Shown here: positions 25,145 to 33,569 of the stretch, piece after piece
How positions within the stretch are numbered: the stretch's first letter is position 1
How the letters are laid out: every line of letters begins with the position of its first letter
From: Jannaschia sp. GRR-S6-38
GTDB lineage: Bacteria > Pseudomonadota > Alphaproteobacteria > Rhodobacterales > Rhodobacteraceae
Reading direction: 5' to 3'
Assembly: GCF_029853695.1 (NCBI RefSeq)
Contig: NZ_CP122537.1
Location: 1,488,001 to 1,552,000, forward strand
Length of the DNA stretch: 64,000 bases
The notes under the pieces: generated by a model
The model's database searches: none
Told to the model about the DNA's origin: nothing
Seen by the model: the letters and a program-made list of their open reading frames with translations, nothing else
Translations under genes and position numbers: made by a program

Positions 25145-26506
25145 ATGACCCAGAACGCCGCCGACCCCTTCGCCACGCTCCGCCAGCGTCTGGCGGGCAT
25201 CCGGACGGCCGTGCCGATCGGGCGGATCAACGCGCTCGACGCCGCGGGCTTCGAGGTCGGTGGCCTGTCGCGCCATGCCCGGCTGGGCGACGACCTCGTC
25301 TATGAGGACGAGAGCGGGGGCCGCCATCATGCGGAAATCGTGCGCATCGACCCGGCCGGGCTGCGGGCGACGCCCTTCGGGCAGGCGACCGGCCTGCGCG
25401 TCGGTCAAGCCGCCTGGCCGGGCGGGGCCCCGCAGATCGCGCCGGGCGACGACTGGATCGGGCGCGTGCTCGACCCCTTCGGCCGCCCGCTCGACGACGG
25501 GCCGGTGCCGGACGGGGTTCCGCGCCCCCTTCACGCGCGCCCGCAAGCGGCCACGCGGCGGCGGGGGATGGGGCCGCGGCTGCATACCGGCCACGCGGTG
25601 ATCGACACCGTGCTGCCCCTCGCGGCCGGGCAGCGCATCGGGCTCTTCGCCGGCTCGGGCATCGGCAAATCGACCCTTCTGGCCGCGATGGCCCGGCAGA
25701 TCGAGGCGGATATCTGCGTCCTCGCGTTGGTCGGGGAACGGGGGCGCGAGGTGGCGGAGTTCACCAGCCGCGCGCTGGGGCCCGAGGGCATGGCGCGCAG
25801 CGTCGTGATCGCGGCGACCGCGGACCAGCCGGCCAGCCTGCGCCGCCGCTGCGCGATCACCGCCATGGCCGCGGCGGAGCATTTCCGCGACCGCGGCCGG
25901 CGCGTGCTGTTCCTGTGCGACAGCGTCACCCGACTGGCGGAGGCGCATCGCGAGGTCGCCGCCGCCGCGGGCGAGCCCTGCGACCTGCGCGGCCACCCCG
26001 CCAGCTTGACGCCGCTCCTGGCCGGGCTCACCGAACGCGCGGGACCCGGCGGGGACGGGCAGGGCGACATCACGGCGATCTTCTCGGTGCTGGTCGCGGG
26101 GTCGGACATGGAGGAGCCCGTCGCCGACATCCTGCGGGGCCAGCTCGACGGGCATGTCGTCCTGTCGCGCGACATCGCCGAGGCGGGGCGCTTTCCCGCG
26201 GTCGACGTCCTGCGCTCGGTCTCGCGCTGTCTTCCCGGCGTGGCGAGCGCGGAGGAGAACGCCATCATCGGCGAGGTCCGGCGCCTCCTTTCGATCCACG
26301 ACCGCAACGCGCTGATGGTCCGGTCGGGCCTCTACGAGCGCGGCTCCAGCGCCGAGATCGACCGGACGCTCGCCATCGTGCCGCGGCTCGAGGCGGTCTT
26401 TGCCCAAACCGATTTGCCGACGGTCGAGGAGGCCTTCCGGCAGCTCGCCGGACCGCTCGGCCTGCCGTATCGCGCACCGGATCGGGAGGGCCATCCGCCG
26501 GGCTGA
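25145..26506 (+). CDS. fliI: Flagellum-specific ATPase FliI
   Basis: This 453-residue F1-like ATPase drives flagellar export. Walker A is GSGIGKST starting at residue 170, and the Walker B region is RVLFLCDSVTRLAEAHREVA. FSVLVAGSDMEEPVADILRGQLDGHVVLSR is the conserved beta-domain segment. It has AGGAG eight bases before the ATG (25137). It is alone on the plus strand here, divergent from flgB and convergent with the DUF1217 gene. Confidence 0.95.
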   Translation: MTQNAADPFATLRQRLAGIRTAVPIGRINALDAAGFEVGGLSRHARLGDDLVYEDESGGRHHAEIVRIDPAGLRATPFGQATGLRVGQAAWPGGAPQIAPGDDWIGRVLDPFGRPLDDGPVPDGVPRPLHARPQAATRRRGMGPRLHTGHAVIDTVLPLAAGQRIGLFAGSGIGKSTLLAAMARQIEADICVLALVGERGREVAEFTSRALGPEGMARSVVIAATADQPASLRRRCAITAMAAAEHFRDRGRRVLFLCDSVTRLAEAHREVAAAAGEPCDLRGHPASLTPLLAGLTERAGPGGDGQGDITAIFSVLVAGSDMEEPVADILRGQLDGHVVLSRDIAEAGRFPAVDVLRSVSRCLPGVASAEENAIIGEVRRLLSIHDRNALMVRSGLYERGSSAEIDRTLAIVPRLEAVFAQTDLPTVEEAFRQLAGPLGLPYRAPDREGHPPG

Positions 26507-26651
26507 GGAGACCGGCGCAGCGCCCCCGACGGCGGCACCGATCGATCTTGGCCGGTCGACCGAAATCCCGGCCCCGTCATTTCGCACCGAGAGGCGCGCG
26601 ATTGTCGTCGGCATGCTCGGGCGATGGCGCTCCTGGACCTTTCCGCGCGGA

Positions 26652-27443
26652 TCAGAAGCCGCGGAGCAGGACGAGCGCGGGCGAGCTGGGACCGCCCGGA
26701 CCCTGCCGGCCCAGACCGTCGAGCGCGGCGAAGCGGTCGAGGAGACGGTCCAGCACAGGAGCCGCCGCGAGCGCGGCCACATCGTCGGTCCCGAAAGCGG
26801 CCTCGGCCCGGACCTGGAATTCCTGCAGCTGGCGGTCGATCGGCAGCGCGGCGAAGCTCTTCGGCAGGGCCAGCGCCGTCTCCATCACGCTGCGCAGGGG
26901 CGGCGTGCCCATGATCGTGAACCATTTCGTCCGGTTCGAGCCGCTGCTCCCGGCGATCTCGACCAGTTCGCGCCGCGCGTTCAACGCCAGCCGCAGCCCC
27001 GGCCGCGTCTCGCCCAGCGCCCGTTCGAAACCGCGCTCCGTGAACTTCTCGGCGATCTGGTCGGGGAAGGTTGAAAGCGCCGTGTTGGGCGTCGCGAAAT
27101 CCCCGAAACCGAAAGCCTGCGACAGCGCGCGATAGCGGCGATCGGACAGCTTGTTGGCCAGCGCGTCGGGCGCGGTCGTCCCCTCCTCCAGAACCTTGCG
27201 GATCAGGAAGCGGTTGCCGATCTCGTCGGAGAGGCCGAATGCCGCGAGCGCGACGGAAAGCAGGCGGTAATCGCCGACCAGCTCCTCCGCCGAGGTCACC
27301 GTGCCGATCCGGTCGCGGAAATAGGCGAGCTCGCGTTCCAGCACCGGGCCCGCGGCGAAGGCCGCGCGCTGCTGGGGAAGCGTGGCCTGAACGAAGCGCC
27401 AGCCCGACAGGCCGCCGCTCGGGGCGAAGGGCTGGAAGCTCAT
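26652..27443 (-). CDS. DUF1217 protein of the flagellin operon
   Basis: This 263-residue protein matches DUF1217, a family typical of alphaproteobacterial flagellar islands. Recognisable stretches are DRIGTVTSAEELVGDYRLLSVALAAFGLSDEIGNRFLIRKVLEEG and the later RALSQAFGFGDF. It is soluble and helical with no signal peptide. Its exact role is unknown. Its ATG overlaps the flbT stop by four bases, so it is the fourth gene of the flagellin-flaF-flbT unit. Confidence 0.82.
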   Translation of the reverse strand: MSFQPFAPSGGLSGWRFVQATLPQQRAAFAAGPVLERELAYFRDRIGTVTSAEELVGDYRLLSVALAAFGLSDEIGNRFLIRKVLEEGTTAPDALANKLSDRRYRALSQAFGFGDFATPNTALSTFPDQIAEKFTERGFERALGETRPGLRLALNARRELVEIAGSSGSNRTKWFTIMGTPPLRSVMETALALPKSFAALPIDRQLQEFQVRAEAAFGTDDVAALAAAPVLDRLLDRFAALDGLGRQGPGGPSSPALVLLRGF

Positions 27444-27841
27444 CCCGCGGCGGCGAGGATCCGGGCCTCGCGCTCCCGCAGGGCGCCGAGCTGGCGCAGC
27501 GCCTGGTAGAACCGCTCCTCCTGCAGGAAGGCGGCGATCCGGTCGATCCGGTCGCGGTCTTCGGGCGCGGTGAAGGCGTGGCGGAGGGGGACGAGCCCCT
27601 CCAGGGCTTCGGGCAAGGCGATCCGCGGCTCGGCCTCGCCGAGAAGCATCATCTGCACCGCATGGGCGATGCGCGAGACCGGGGTCAGCCGGCCCGTCGG
27701 GTCGATCGCGTCGCGCAGGCGCAGGAGCTGCGTGTTCGGCGTCAGCACGCGCAAGCGCGCGCCGCGTCCCGCGTTCTCGAGCACGGCGCCGTTGACGAGG
27801 ATGCGCTCGCCGGCCGGCAGTTTCAGCATCAGCCCCGCCAT
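27440..27841 (-). CDS. flbT: Flagellin expression regulator FlbT
   Basis: This 133-residue protein is FlbT: MLKLPAGERILVNGAVLENAGRGARLRVLTPNTQLLRLRDAI and RIAHAVQMMLLGE are family stretches. In Caulobacter FlbT binds the 5' leader of flagellin mRNA and destabilises it until the hook is complete. The flagellin gene upstream here has a strongly structured leader, which fits that role. It starts one base after flaF stops. Confidence 0.9.
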   Translation of the reverse strand: MAGLMLKLPAGERILVNGAVLENAGRGARLRVLTPNTQLLRLRDAIDPTGRLTPVSRIAHAVQMMLLGEAEPRIALPEALEGLVPLRHAFTAPEDRDRIDRIAAFLQEERFYQALRQLGALREREARILAAAG

Positions 27842-27842
27842 C

Positions 27843-28214
27843 TCAGGAGGCTCCGCGCGTCAGGCCGCCGGCGACGCGGCGGTTGATCTCGATCAGCGGC
27901 TCCGGCCCGGCCTGGCCGCGCAGGACCGTCGAGCTGTGGCGTTCGACAAAGCCCGCCAGGCTGATGAGCGCGGCGCGCAGGTCCGGGGCCAGCGCGTTGG
28001 CGTCGTCCGCGCAGGCGGCCGCGGCGGCCAGCCAGAGGCGGCGATTGTCGTGCAGCGCCCGGGCGCGGTCGGCGGCGCTGGCGTCGGCGGTCGCGAAGGC
28101 GGCTTCGAGGGCGCGGGTGACGCGCGCGAAGACCAGCGCCTCGGCACGGCTCGGGTCGACGAGGGCGGGCTCCAACGCGCCGTAGGCGGCGGTTGCGGTC
28201 TGAGGAAAACCCAT
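27843..28214 (-). CDS. flaF: Flagellar regulator FlaF
   Basis: This 123-residue protein is FlaF, which in Caulobacter promotes flagellin synthesis opposite to FlbT. The family pattern is seen in ARVTRALEAAFATADASAADRARALHDNRRLWLAAAAACADDANALAPDLRAALISLAGFVERHSSTVL. It is helical, cytoplasmic and lies between the flagellin gene and flbT. Confidence 0.9.
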   Translation of the reverse strand: MGFPQTATAAYGALEPALVDPSRAEALVFARVTRALEAAFATADASAADRARALHDNRRLWLAAAAACADDANALAPDLRAALISLAGFVERHSSTVLRGQAGPEPLIEINRRVAGGLTRGAS

Positions 28215-28238
28215 TCGGCTGTCTCGCTTTCAGAGAGG

Positions 28239-28254
28239 TCCGCCCGCGGGCGGA
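28239..28254. repeat. Perfect 16-base palindrome after the flagellin gene
   Basis: TCCGCCCGCGGGCGGA is fully self-complementary. It lies just upstream of the flaF start, downstream of a second stem-loop that follows the flagellin stop. It may act as an RNA processing or stabilising structure between the abundant flagellin message and flaF, or simply as a GC-rich chance palindrome. Confidence 0.35.
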
Positions 28255-28284
28255 GGAAGGGCGCGTCGCGCCGGGCCTGGGGGA

Positions 28285-28312
28285 CCCGCCCCGGCCGGAG
28301 GGCCGGGACGGG
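28285..28312 (-). terminator. Stem-loop downstream of the flagellin gene
   Basis: Arms at 28285-28296 (CCCGCCCCGGCC) and 28301-28312 (GGCCGGGACGGG) pair with one mismatch around a four-base loop (GGAG). It begins 13 bases beyond the flagellin stop codon on the transcript. No T-run follows, so it may attenuate or stabilise the flagellin message rather than stop transcription fully before flaF. Confidence 0.5.
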
Positions 28313-28324
28313 CGGGGCCGGTCC

Positions 28325-29662
28325 TTACCGGAACAGCGACAGGATCGACTGCGGCGCCTGGTTGGCGATCGACAGCGACTGGGTCGCCAGCTGCTGCTGG
28401 ACCTGCAGCGCCTGGAGGCGGGCCGAGGCTTCCTCCATGTTGGCATCCACCAGCGAGCCGATGCCCGACTTCAGCGAGTCGCTCAGCTTCGAGACGAAAT
28501 CGGCCTGCGTCTCGATCCGGCCCTGCGCCGAGCCGAAGGAGGCCGCGGCCTCGATCGCCTTGTCGATCAGGCCATCGATCACGCCGAGCGCGCCAGTGGC
28601 ACCCGTGTCGCTGGTGACGTCGATGTTCTGCAGCGCGCCCAGCCCGCCGGTGCTGGCCGACGATCCGGGCGTGCCGTCTTCCTGCGCGCGCAGGCCGACC
28701 AAGATCGCGTCGTTGGTCGTGGTCGCGGTGCCGTTCGTTATGACGATCGTGTTGTCCGCACCCGCCTTCAGCTCGGCGCTGTAGGCGAGGCTCGACTCGG
28801 TGGCGGCTGCGAAGAAGGCGCTGATCTGGTTGGTCAGCGCGCGGGCCACGTCGGCCGTGCCGTCATCGGCGGAGGCCACGTATTCGAAGGTGCGCGAGCC
28901 CTTCGCCGTGCCGCCGCCCTGGACGTTCACGTCGATGTCGTCGAGCACGATCTGGTAGCTGGCGCCTTCGAACACCGTGCCGATCACGATCTCGTCGGCG
29001 GCCGCGTTGGCGAGGCTGGCCTCGTTCGTGCCGTCGATCACCGCGGAGTCGTCGTTCACAGTGGTCGAGTTCGTGCTGTCGATCAGCGCGTTCGCCGCCG
29101 CCTCGCTGGCGAGGTCGGTCGCGCCGAAGGCCGCCGCGGTCACCGGCTCGGTCACCGAGAGGTTCTGGCGGTTGACGGCGATCTGGCTGGCCGACGTGGT
29201 GCCGTCGGTCTTACGATCGAGCGAGGACAGCACCGAGATCGGGTCGTCGCTGGCGCCGTCGAGCAGGTTGAGCCCGTTGAACTGCGCCGCGGTGACGACC
29301 GAGCCGATCTGGTCGCGCAGCGCGACGATATCGGTCTGGATCTTGCCGCGATCGACGTTCTCTTCCTGCGCGGCGACGATCTTCGCCTTCATCTCGGTCA
29401 GCAGGTCGGTCACCGTCTCGGACGCGTTGCGCGCCACGGCGACGGTCGACTCGCCCAGGGCCAGGCTTTCGGAGATCGCCTTGAAGCCCTTCACGTCGCT
29501 GTCCATCTGCTTGGAGATGGCCCAGACAGCGGCGTTGTCCTTGGCGCTGGCCACGGATTTGCCGGTCGAGATCTCGGCTTGCGTCATGCCGAGGTTCTTG
29601 TTGATGGATTGCAGCGTCTGCAGCGCGACCATCGCGCCGTTATTGGTCAGAATGCTGGACAT
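28325..29662 (-). CDS. fliC: Flagellin
   Basis: This 445-residue flagellin has both conserved ends: SILTNNGAMVALQTLQSINKNLGMTQAEISTGKSVASAKDNAAVWAIS at the N-terminus and the C-terminal GIGSLVDANMEEASARLQALQVQQQLATQSLSIANQAPQSILSLFR. The middle (about 170-330) is Thr/Ser/Asp-rich and variable, as expected for the exposed filament surface, and codon use there keeps the local high GC. The message has a structured leader (29682-29718) and AAAGGAAACGAAA before the ATG. Filament export would use the FlhA/FliI system encoded nearby. Confidence 0.95.
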   Translation of the reverse strand: MSSILTNNGAMVALQTLQSINKNLGMTQAEISTGKSVASAKDNAAVWAISKQMDSDVKGFKAISESLALGESTVAVARNASETVTDLLTEMKAKIVAAQEENVDRGKIQTDIVALRDQIGSVVTAAQFNGLNLLDGASDDPISVLSSLDRKTDGTTSASQIAVNRQNLSVTEPVTAAAFGATDLASEAAANALIDSTNSTTVNDDSAVIDGTNEASLANAAADEIVIGTVFEGASYQIVLDDIDVNVQGGGTAKGSRTFEYVASADDGTADVARALTNQISAFFAAATESSLAYSAELKAGADNTIVITNGTATTTNDAILVGLRAQEDGTPGSSASTGGLGALQNIDVTSDTGATGALGVIDGLIDKAIEAAASFGSAQGRIETQADFVSKLSDSLKSGIGSLVDANMEEASARLQALQVQQQLATQSLSIANQAPQSILSLFR

Positions 29663-29681
29663 TTTCGTTTCCTTTGAATGC

Positions 29682-29718
29682 GCCCGCTTCGCGGGCTGTT
29701 ACGGCCCGTCAGACGGGC
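29682..29718 (-). promoter_or_regulatory. Two tandem hairpins in the flagellin leader
   Basis: On the flagellin transcript, hairpin one is GCCCGT-CTG-ACGGGC (29718 down to 29704) and hairpin two GCCCGC-GAA-GCGGGC (29696 down to 29682). Both have six-base perfect stems and three-base loops. They are separated by seven bases; the second ends about 20 bases before the ATG, next to the ribosome binding site. FlbT, encoded downstream, is known in Caulobacter to act on flagellin leader RNA, so these are candidates for its target. Confidence 0.55.
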
Positions 29719-29801
29719 GTCATCGACATTCTGTCCCATGGATCGGGCGCACGGCCCGGCCCCTCGCCGTTCTGGGCCCGTCCGGTGCTAGAAGCGGGGA
29801 C

Positions 29802-29816
29802 CTAACGGATCCCTAA
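29802..29816 (-). promoter_or_regulatory. Candidate degenerate CtrA box upstream of flagellin
   Basis: On the minus strand this reads TTAG-N7-TTAG (CTAA at 29802-29805 and 29813-29816 on the plus strand). It matches the CtrA spacing with one mismatch per half. It lies 140 bases upstream of the flagellin ATG, which would leave a leader of about 100 bases including the two hairpins. It is a weak match. Confidence 0.3.
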
Positions 29817-29897
29817 TTCCGGCCCGCGCCATGCCGCGGATTCGCGGCGCATTCGAACGGTCTTGCCTTGCACCCGGCGCGCCGGTCACATGCCGCG

Positions 29898-32800
29898 ATG
29901 CGCCTCTTCTCGACCCGCGACCGTCCGGTGCATCTGGGCCCCTACCCGCTGGAGCGGCTGCGCCGGTGCGATCGCGCGCCCGATCCGGTGCCGCCGCGCG
30001 CGCCGCTCGCCTTCGACGGGCCGGCCCCGATCGTGGCGGCGATGGCCGATTACCAGGCGACGATGGACGCGATCCGGGACGGGCTGGTGAACGGGAACCG
30101 CGCCGACTGCCCCGTCGATCCCGTAGAGCGGGCCCGGCATCTCAAGGCGTTCGGCTATTTCTCGGACGCGGCGCTGATGGGGATCGGGCCGGTGCCCGAC
30201 GCCGCCCGCCTGGGCGCGGCGCGCCGCAATCCCGGCATCGACGCCCTGGCGCGGCGCCTCGACGAGGGCGAGGCGAAGACGCTGGCCTCGGGCATCGACG
30301 TGATCATGGCCGATCTGCGCGACGCGGTGGCCGCGCCGCCCTCGGGGATCGGCGGCCACGGCCATGCCATCGTCGTCATTCAGGACATGCCGCGCCCGCT
30401 GCGGAAGGACGAGCCCGGCACCGCCTGGATCGACGGCGCCGAAGCCCATCGCGCCGCGCTGCGCGCCAGCGAGACGGCGGTCGTCCTGGCCAGCTACCTG
30501 CGCGTGCTGGGCTGGGACGCGGTGGCCCATACCGCGACGTCCAGCGAGGTGGAGCTGCACGCGCTCGGCGTCGCCGCGGGCGTCCTGACGGTCCGGAACG
30601 GCGTCGTCGAGGCGCCCTTCCTGGGCCGCCGTTTCGGCATCGCCGCGGTGACGACCGATTTCGAGCTCGCCCATGATGCCCCGCTCGACCCCCGGCAGGC
30701 GGCCGATCCGCGCTGGTGGCTGGGGATCGGCACCGCGAAATCGGCGCTCAGCCGCGACCCCTTCGCGCGCCGCGCCTTCCGCGACGGGCCGCACCCGTTC
30801 GAGACGCTGAAACGGGTCGACCGGCCGACCACCTTCATCGACGAGGCGAATGTCCCGCGTGTCCCGAAGCGCGCCGATCTCTTCGCCCGGGCGCAATTCG
30901 GCGATCTCGGGCCGGCGGTGCAGAAACAGGCCACCGCGGGGCATTACGTCCGCAAATCGGCGCCCTCGGCGGCGCAGCGCCGGATGCTGGGCGCCTTCAC
31001 CCTGCTGCAGGACGGCCCCTCCGCCGACGGGCCCCGCCCCGCCGATCCGCGCGCCAATGCCGACAACGTGAAGGCAGCCGCCTATTGGCTGGGCGTCGAC
31101 GCGGTCGGCATCAGCCGCTGCCCGGCCTGGACCTGGTACAGCCACGACGCGCGGGGCGAGCCGATCGACCCGCCGCATGACCAGGCGATCTCGATGGTGG
31201 TCGACCAGGGCTTCGAGACGATGGAGGGCGCGTCGGGCGACGACTGGATCAGCGTCGCGCAATCGATGCGCGCCTATCTGCGCTTCTCGCTTCTGGGCGG
31301 GGTGCTGGCGCGGCTGATCCGGGACTTGGGCTGGAAGGCCAAGGCGCATACCGTGATCGAAGGCGAGGTGCTTCAGCCGCCGCTTCTGCTGCTGGCCGGG
31401 CTGGGCGAGGTCAGCCGGATCGGCGAGGTGATCCTGAACCCGTTCCTCGGCCCGCGGCTGAAATCCGGCGTGATTACAACGGATATGCCGCTGGACCGTG
31501 ACCGCCCCATCGATTTCGGGCTGCAGCGCTTCTGCGAGGGGTGCAACAAATGCGCCCGGGAATGCCCGTCGGGCGCGATCACCGCCGGGCCCAAGCGCAT
31601 GTTCAACGGCTACGAGATCTGGAAGTCGGACAGCCAGAAATGCGCCACCTACCGGATCACCACGCCCGGCGGCGCGATGTGCGGGCGCTGCATGAAGACC
31701 TGCCCCTGGAACCTCGAGGGCCTGTTCGCCGAGGCGCCCTTCCGCTGGACGGCGACGCATCTGCCCGCCGCCGCGCCGGTGCTGGCCCGGATCGACGACG
31801 CGCTGGGCCGGGGCGGTCTGAACCCGGTCAAGAAATGGTGGTGGGACCTCGAATTGCAGGTCGACGGCGCCTACCGCCCGACGCGCCACCCCGTCAACGC
31901 GCGCGGGTTGCAGACCGATCTCGAACTGCGCCCCGAGGATCAGACGCTCGCCGTCTATCCCGCGCCCCTGGCCCCGCACCCGCATCCCTATCCCGACCCG
32001 ATGGACCGCGAAGCCGGGATCGCCGCGCATGCGGCCCTGCTGTCGCCCAAGGCGTATCGCGCCCGGCTCGCGGCGGGCGACGAAAGCCACCTGCACCGCT
32101 ACACCGCGGATCGCGACGCGCCGGTCATCGCCTGCGAGATCCGCGCCGTTCAGCGCATGTCGCCCGATGTCACGCTCTACGAATTGGTCGCCGCTGACGG
32201 CTCCGATCTGCCGGAATGGCAGGCCGGCGCCCATGTCGACGTGGTCGTGGCACCGGAATATCTGCGGCAATACTCGCTGACCGGCGACCCGGCCGACCGC
32301 ACCGCCTACCGGATCGGCGTCCTGCGCGAGGAAGCCGGGCGTGGCGGCTCAGCCCTGATGCACCGCATCTTCCGGCCCGGGCGCCGGGTCTTCGTCTCGA
32401 AGCCGATCAACCACTTCCCGCTGGTCGAGGAGGCGCTCCACAGCCTCCTGATGGCCGGCGGCATCGGGGTGACCCCGATGATCGCGATGGCGCACCGGCT
32501 GCACGCGCTGGGCCGCGGCTTCGATCTACATTACTCGATCCCGTCCCGCGCCCGCGCGGGCTTCCTCGACGCGTTGGCGGCGGCCCCCTGGGCCGACCGC
32601 GTCCACCTCCATGTCGCCGATGAGGGCACGCGCGCCGACCTGCCGGCGATCGTCAACCATCGCCCCGGAACCCATGTCTATGCCTGCGGCCCCGACCGCT
32701 ACATGAGCGCCGTCATGGCGGCCGCCGCCGCCGCGGGGTTCCCGGAGACGGCCCGGCATCTCGAATATTTCGCCGTGCCCGAGACGCCGGAACGTCCCCG

Positions 32801-33062
32801 CCATCCCTTCACCCTGCGCCTGTCCGACGGGCGTGAGGTGGCGGTCGCCGCCGAGGAAAGCGCGACCGACGCGCTGGCACGGGCGGGCGTGCAGGTCGAC
32901 GTGAAATGCGCCGACGGCATCTGCGGGGTCTGCGCCTGCCGCTATCGCGGGGCGGTCGATCACCGCGATTTCGTCCTGTCGAACGCCCAGCGCGAAACGC
33001 GCATGATCCTGTGCCAGAGCCGCGCGGCGGAGCCGGGCGGCATTGTCGAGATCGAGCTCTGA
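29898..33062 (+). CDS. Reductive dehalogenase-like protein fused to ferredoxin reductase and ferredoxin
   Basis: This 1,054-residue protein has three parts. Residues about 60-680 match the RdhA (reductive dehalogenase) catalytic fold, ending in two [4Fe-4S] motifs: Cys546, 549, 552, 556 (CEGCNKCARECP) and Cys582, 595, 598, 602. Residues about 735-960 are an FAD/NAD(P)H ferredoxin-reductase domain with RQYSL at 790-794 and LLMAGGIGVTPMI. The C-terminus is a plant-type [2Fe-2S] ferredoxin with Cys1004, 1009, 1012 and 1039. There is no Tat signal and no membrane anchor. This layout is that of the cobalamin-dependent, cytoplasmic, self-sufficient catabolic dehalogenases (BhbA and NpRdhA type), acting on halogenated phenolics. 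Substrate is inferred. QueG is related but is short and not fused. The ATG at 29898 is preferred over a TTG ten codons upstream. Confidence 0.85.
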   Translation: MRLFSTRDRPVHLGPYPLERLRRCDRAPDPVPPRAPLAFDGPAPIVAAMADYQATMDAIRDGLVNGNRADCPVDPVERARHLKAFGYFSDAALMGIGPVPDAARLGAARRNPGIDALARRLDEGEAKTLASGIDVIMADLRDAVAAPPSGIGGHGHAIVVIQDMPRPLRKDEPGTAWIDGAEAHRAALRASETAVVLASYLRVLGWDAVAHTATSSEVELHALGVAAGVLTVRNGVVEAPFLGRRFGIAAVTTDFELAHDAPLDPRQAADPRWWLGIGTAKSALSRDPFARRAFRDGPHPFETLKRVDRPTTFIDEANVPRVPKRADLFARAQFGDLGPAVQKQATAGHYVRKSAPSAAQRRMLGAFTLLQDGPSADGPRPADPRANADNVKAAAYWLGVDAVGISRCPAWTWYSHDARGEPIDPPHDQAISMVVDQGFETMEGASGDDWISVAQSMRAYLRFSLLGGVLARLIRDLGWKAKAHTVIEGEVLQPPLLLLAGLGEVSRIGEVILNPFLGPRLKSGVITTDMPLDRDRPIDFGLQRFCEGCNKCARECPSGAITAGPKRMFNGYEIWKSDSQKCATYRITTPGGAMCGRCMKTCPWNLEGLFAEAPFRWTATHLPAAAPVLARIDDALGRGGLNPVKKWWWDLELQVDGAYRPTRHPVNARGLQTDLELRPEDQTLAVYPAPLAPHPHPYPDPMDREAGIAAHAALLSPKAYRARLAAGDESHLHRYTADRDAPVIACEIRAVQRMSPDVTLYELVAADGSDLPEWQAGAHVDVVVAPEYLRQYSLTGDPADRTAYRIGVLREEAGRGGSALMHRIFRPGRRVFVSKPINHFPLVEEALHSLLMAGGIGVTPMIAMAHRLHALGRGFDLHYSIPSRARAGFLDALAAAPWADRVHLHVADEGTRADLPAIVNHRPGTHVYACGPDRYMSAVMAAAAAAGFPETARHLEYFAVPETPERPRHPFTLRLSDGREVAVAAEESATDALARAGVQVDVKCADGICGVCACRYRGAVDHRDFVLSNAQRETRMILCQSRAAEPGGIVEIEL

Positions 33063-33065
33063 GCG

Positions 33066-33533
33066 CTAGCGCAGCCGCATCGCCCCGGCCTCGATCACCC
33101 GCTCCATCACGACATAGGTCCGCGTTTCGCGCAGCCCGGGCAGCGTCAGCAGCTCGTCCGACAGAAAGGCGCGATAGGCATCCATGTCGCGATGCCGCGT
33201 CTTCAGAAGGTAGTCGAACCCGCCGGCGACCATGTGGCATTCTTCGATGGCCGGCAGATCGCGGATGGCCGCGGCGAACTGGTCGAAGACATCCGCGGCG
33301 ATGCGTTCCAGCTTGACCTCGATGAAGGCGGTCAGCGACAGGCCCAGCGCAGCGGGCGACAGGCGCACGCCGTATCCCTCGATCACGCCATCGCGGTGCA
33401 TCCGCCGCATCCGCTCCGACACGGCGTTGGCCGACAGGCCCACGCGCTCCGCCAAGGCGGTGACCGGGATGCGACCATCCGCCTGAAGCGCGGCGAGGAT
33501 TCGGCGATCCGTGGGGTCGAGCGGGGATATCAT
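33066..33533 (-). CDS. putR: Lrp/AsnC-family regulator, probable PutR
   Basis: This 155-residue protein has an N-terminal winged helix (LDPTDRRILAALQADGRIPVTALAERVGLSANAVSERMRRMHRDGVIEGYGVRL) and a C-terminal ligand-binding (RAM) domain. It is divergent from putA across 137 bases, the classical arrangement of PutR, which senses proline and activates putA in alphaproteobacteria. The ATG at 33533 starts the family-length protein; a longer upstream reading adds 35 atypical residues. A 12-base palindrome sits midway in the divergent region. Confidence 0.88.
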   Translation of the reverse strand: MISPLDPTDRRILAALQADGRIPVTALAERVGLSANAVSERMRRMHRDGVIEGYGVRLSPAALGLSLTAFIEVKLERIAADVFDQFAAAIRDLPAIEECHMVAGGFDYLLKTRHRDMDAYRAFLSDELLTLPGLRETRTYVVMERVIEAGAMRLR

Positions 33534-33569
33534 CGCGGATCTCACAGGCGGGGTCGGTTTCGACTGAGA

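Noticed and set aside
29663..29897. Sigma-54 promoter before flagellin
   Set aside because: No GG-N10-GC element of the expected TGGCAC/TTGC type is present in the leader; a CtrA-type site is a better, though weak, match.
29886..32270. 794-codon open frame antisense to the dehalogenase fusion
   Set aside because: The plus-strand protein has intact iron-sulfur and flavin motifs; the antisense translation has none.
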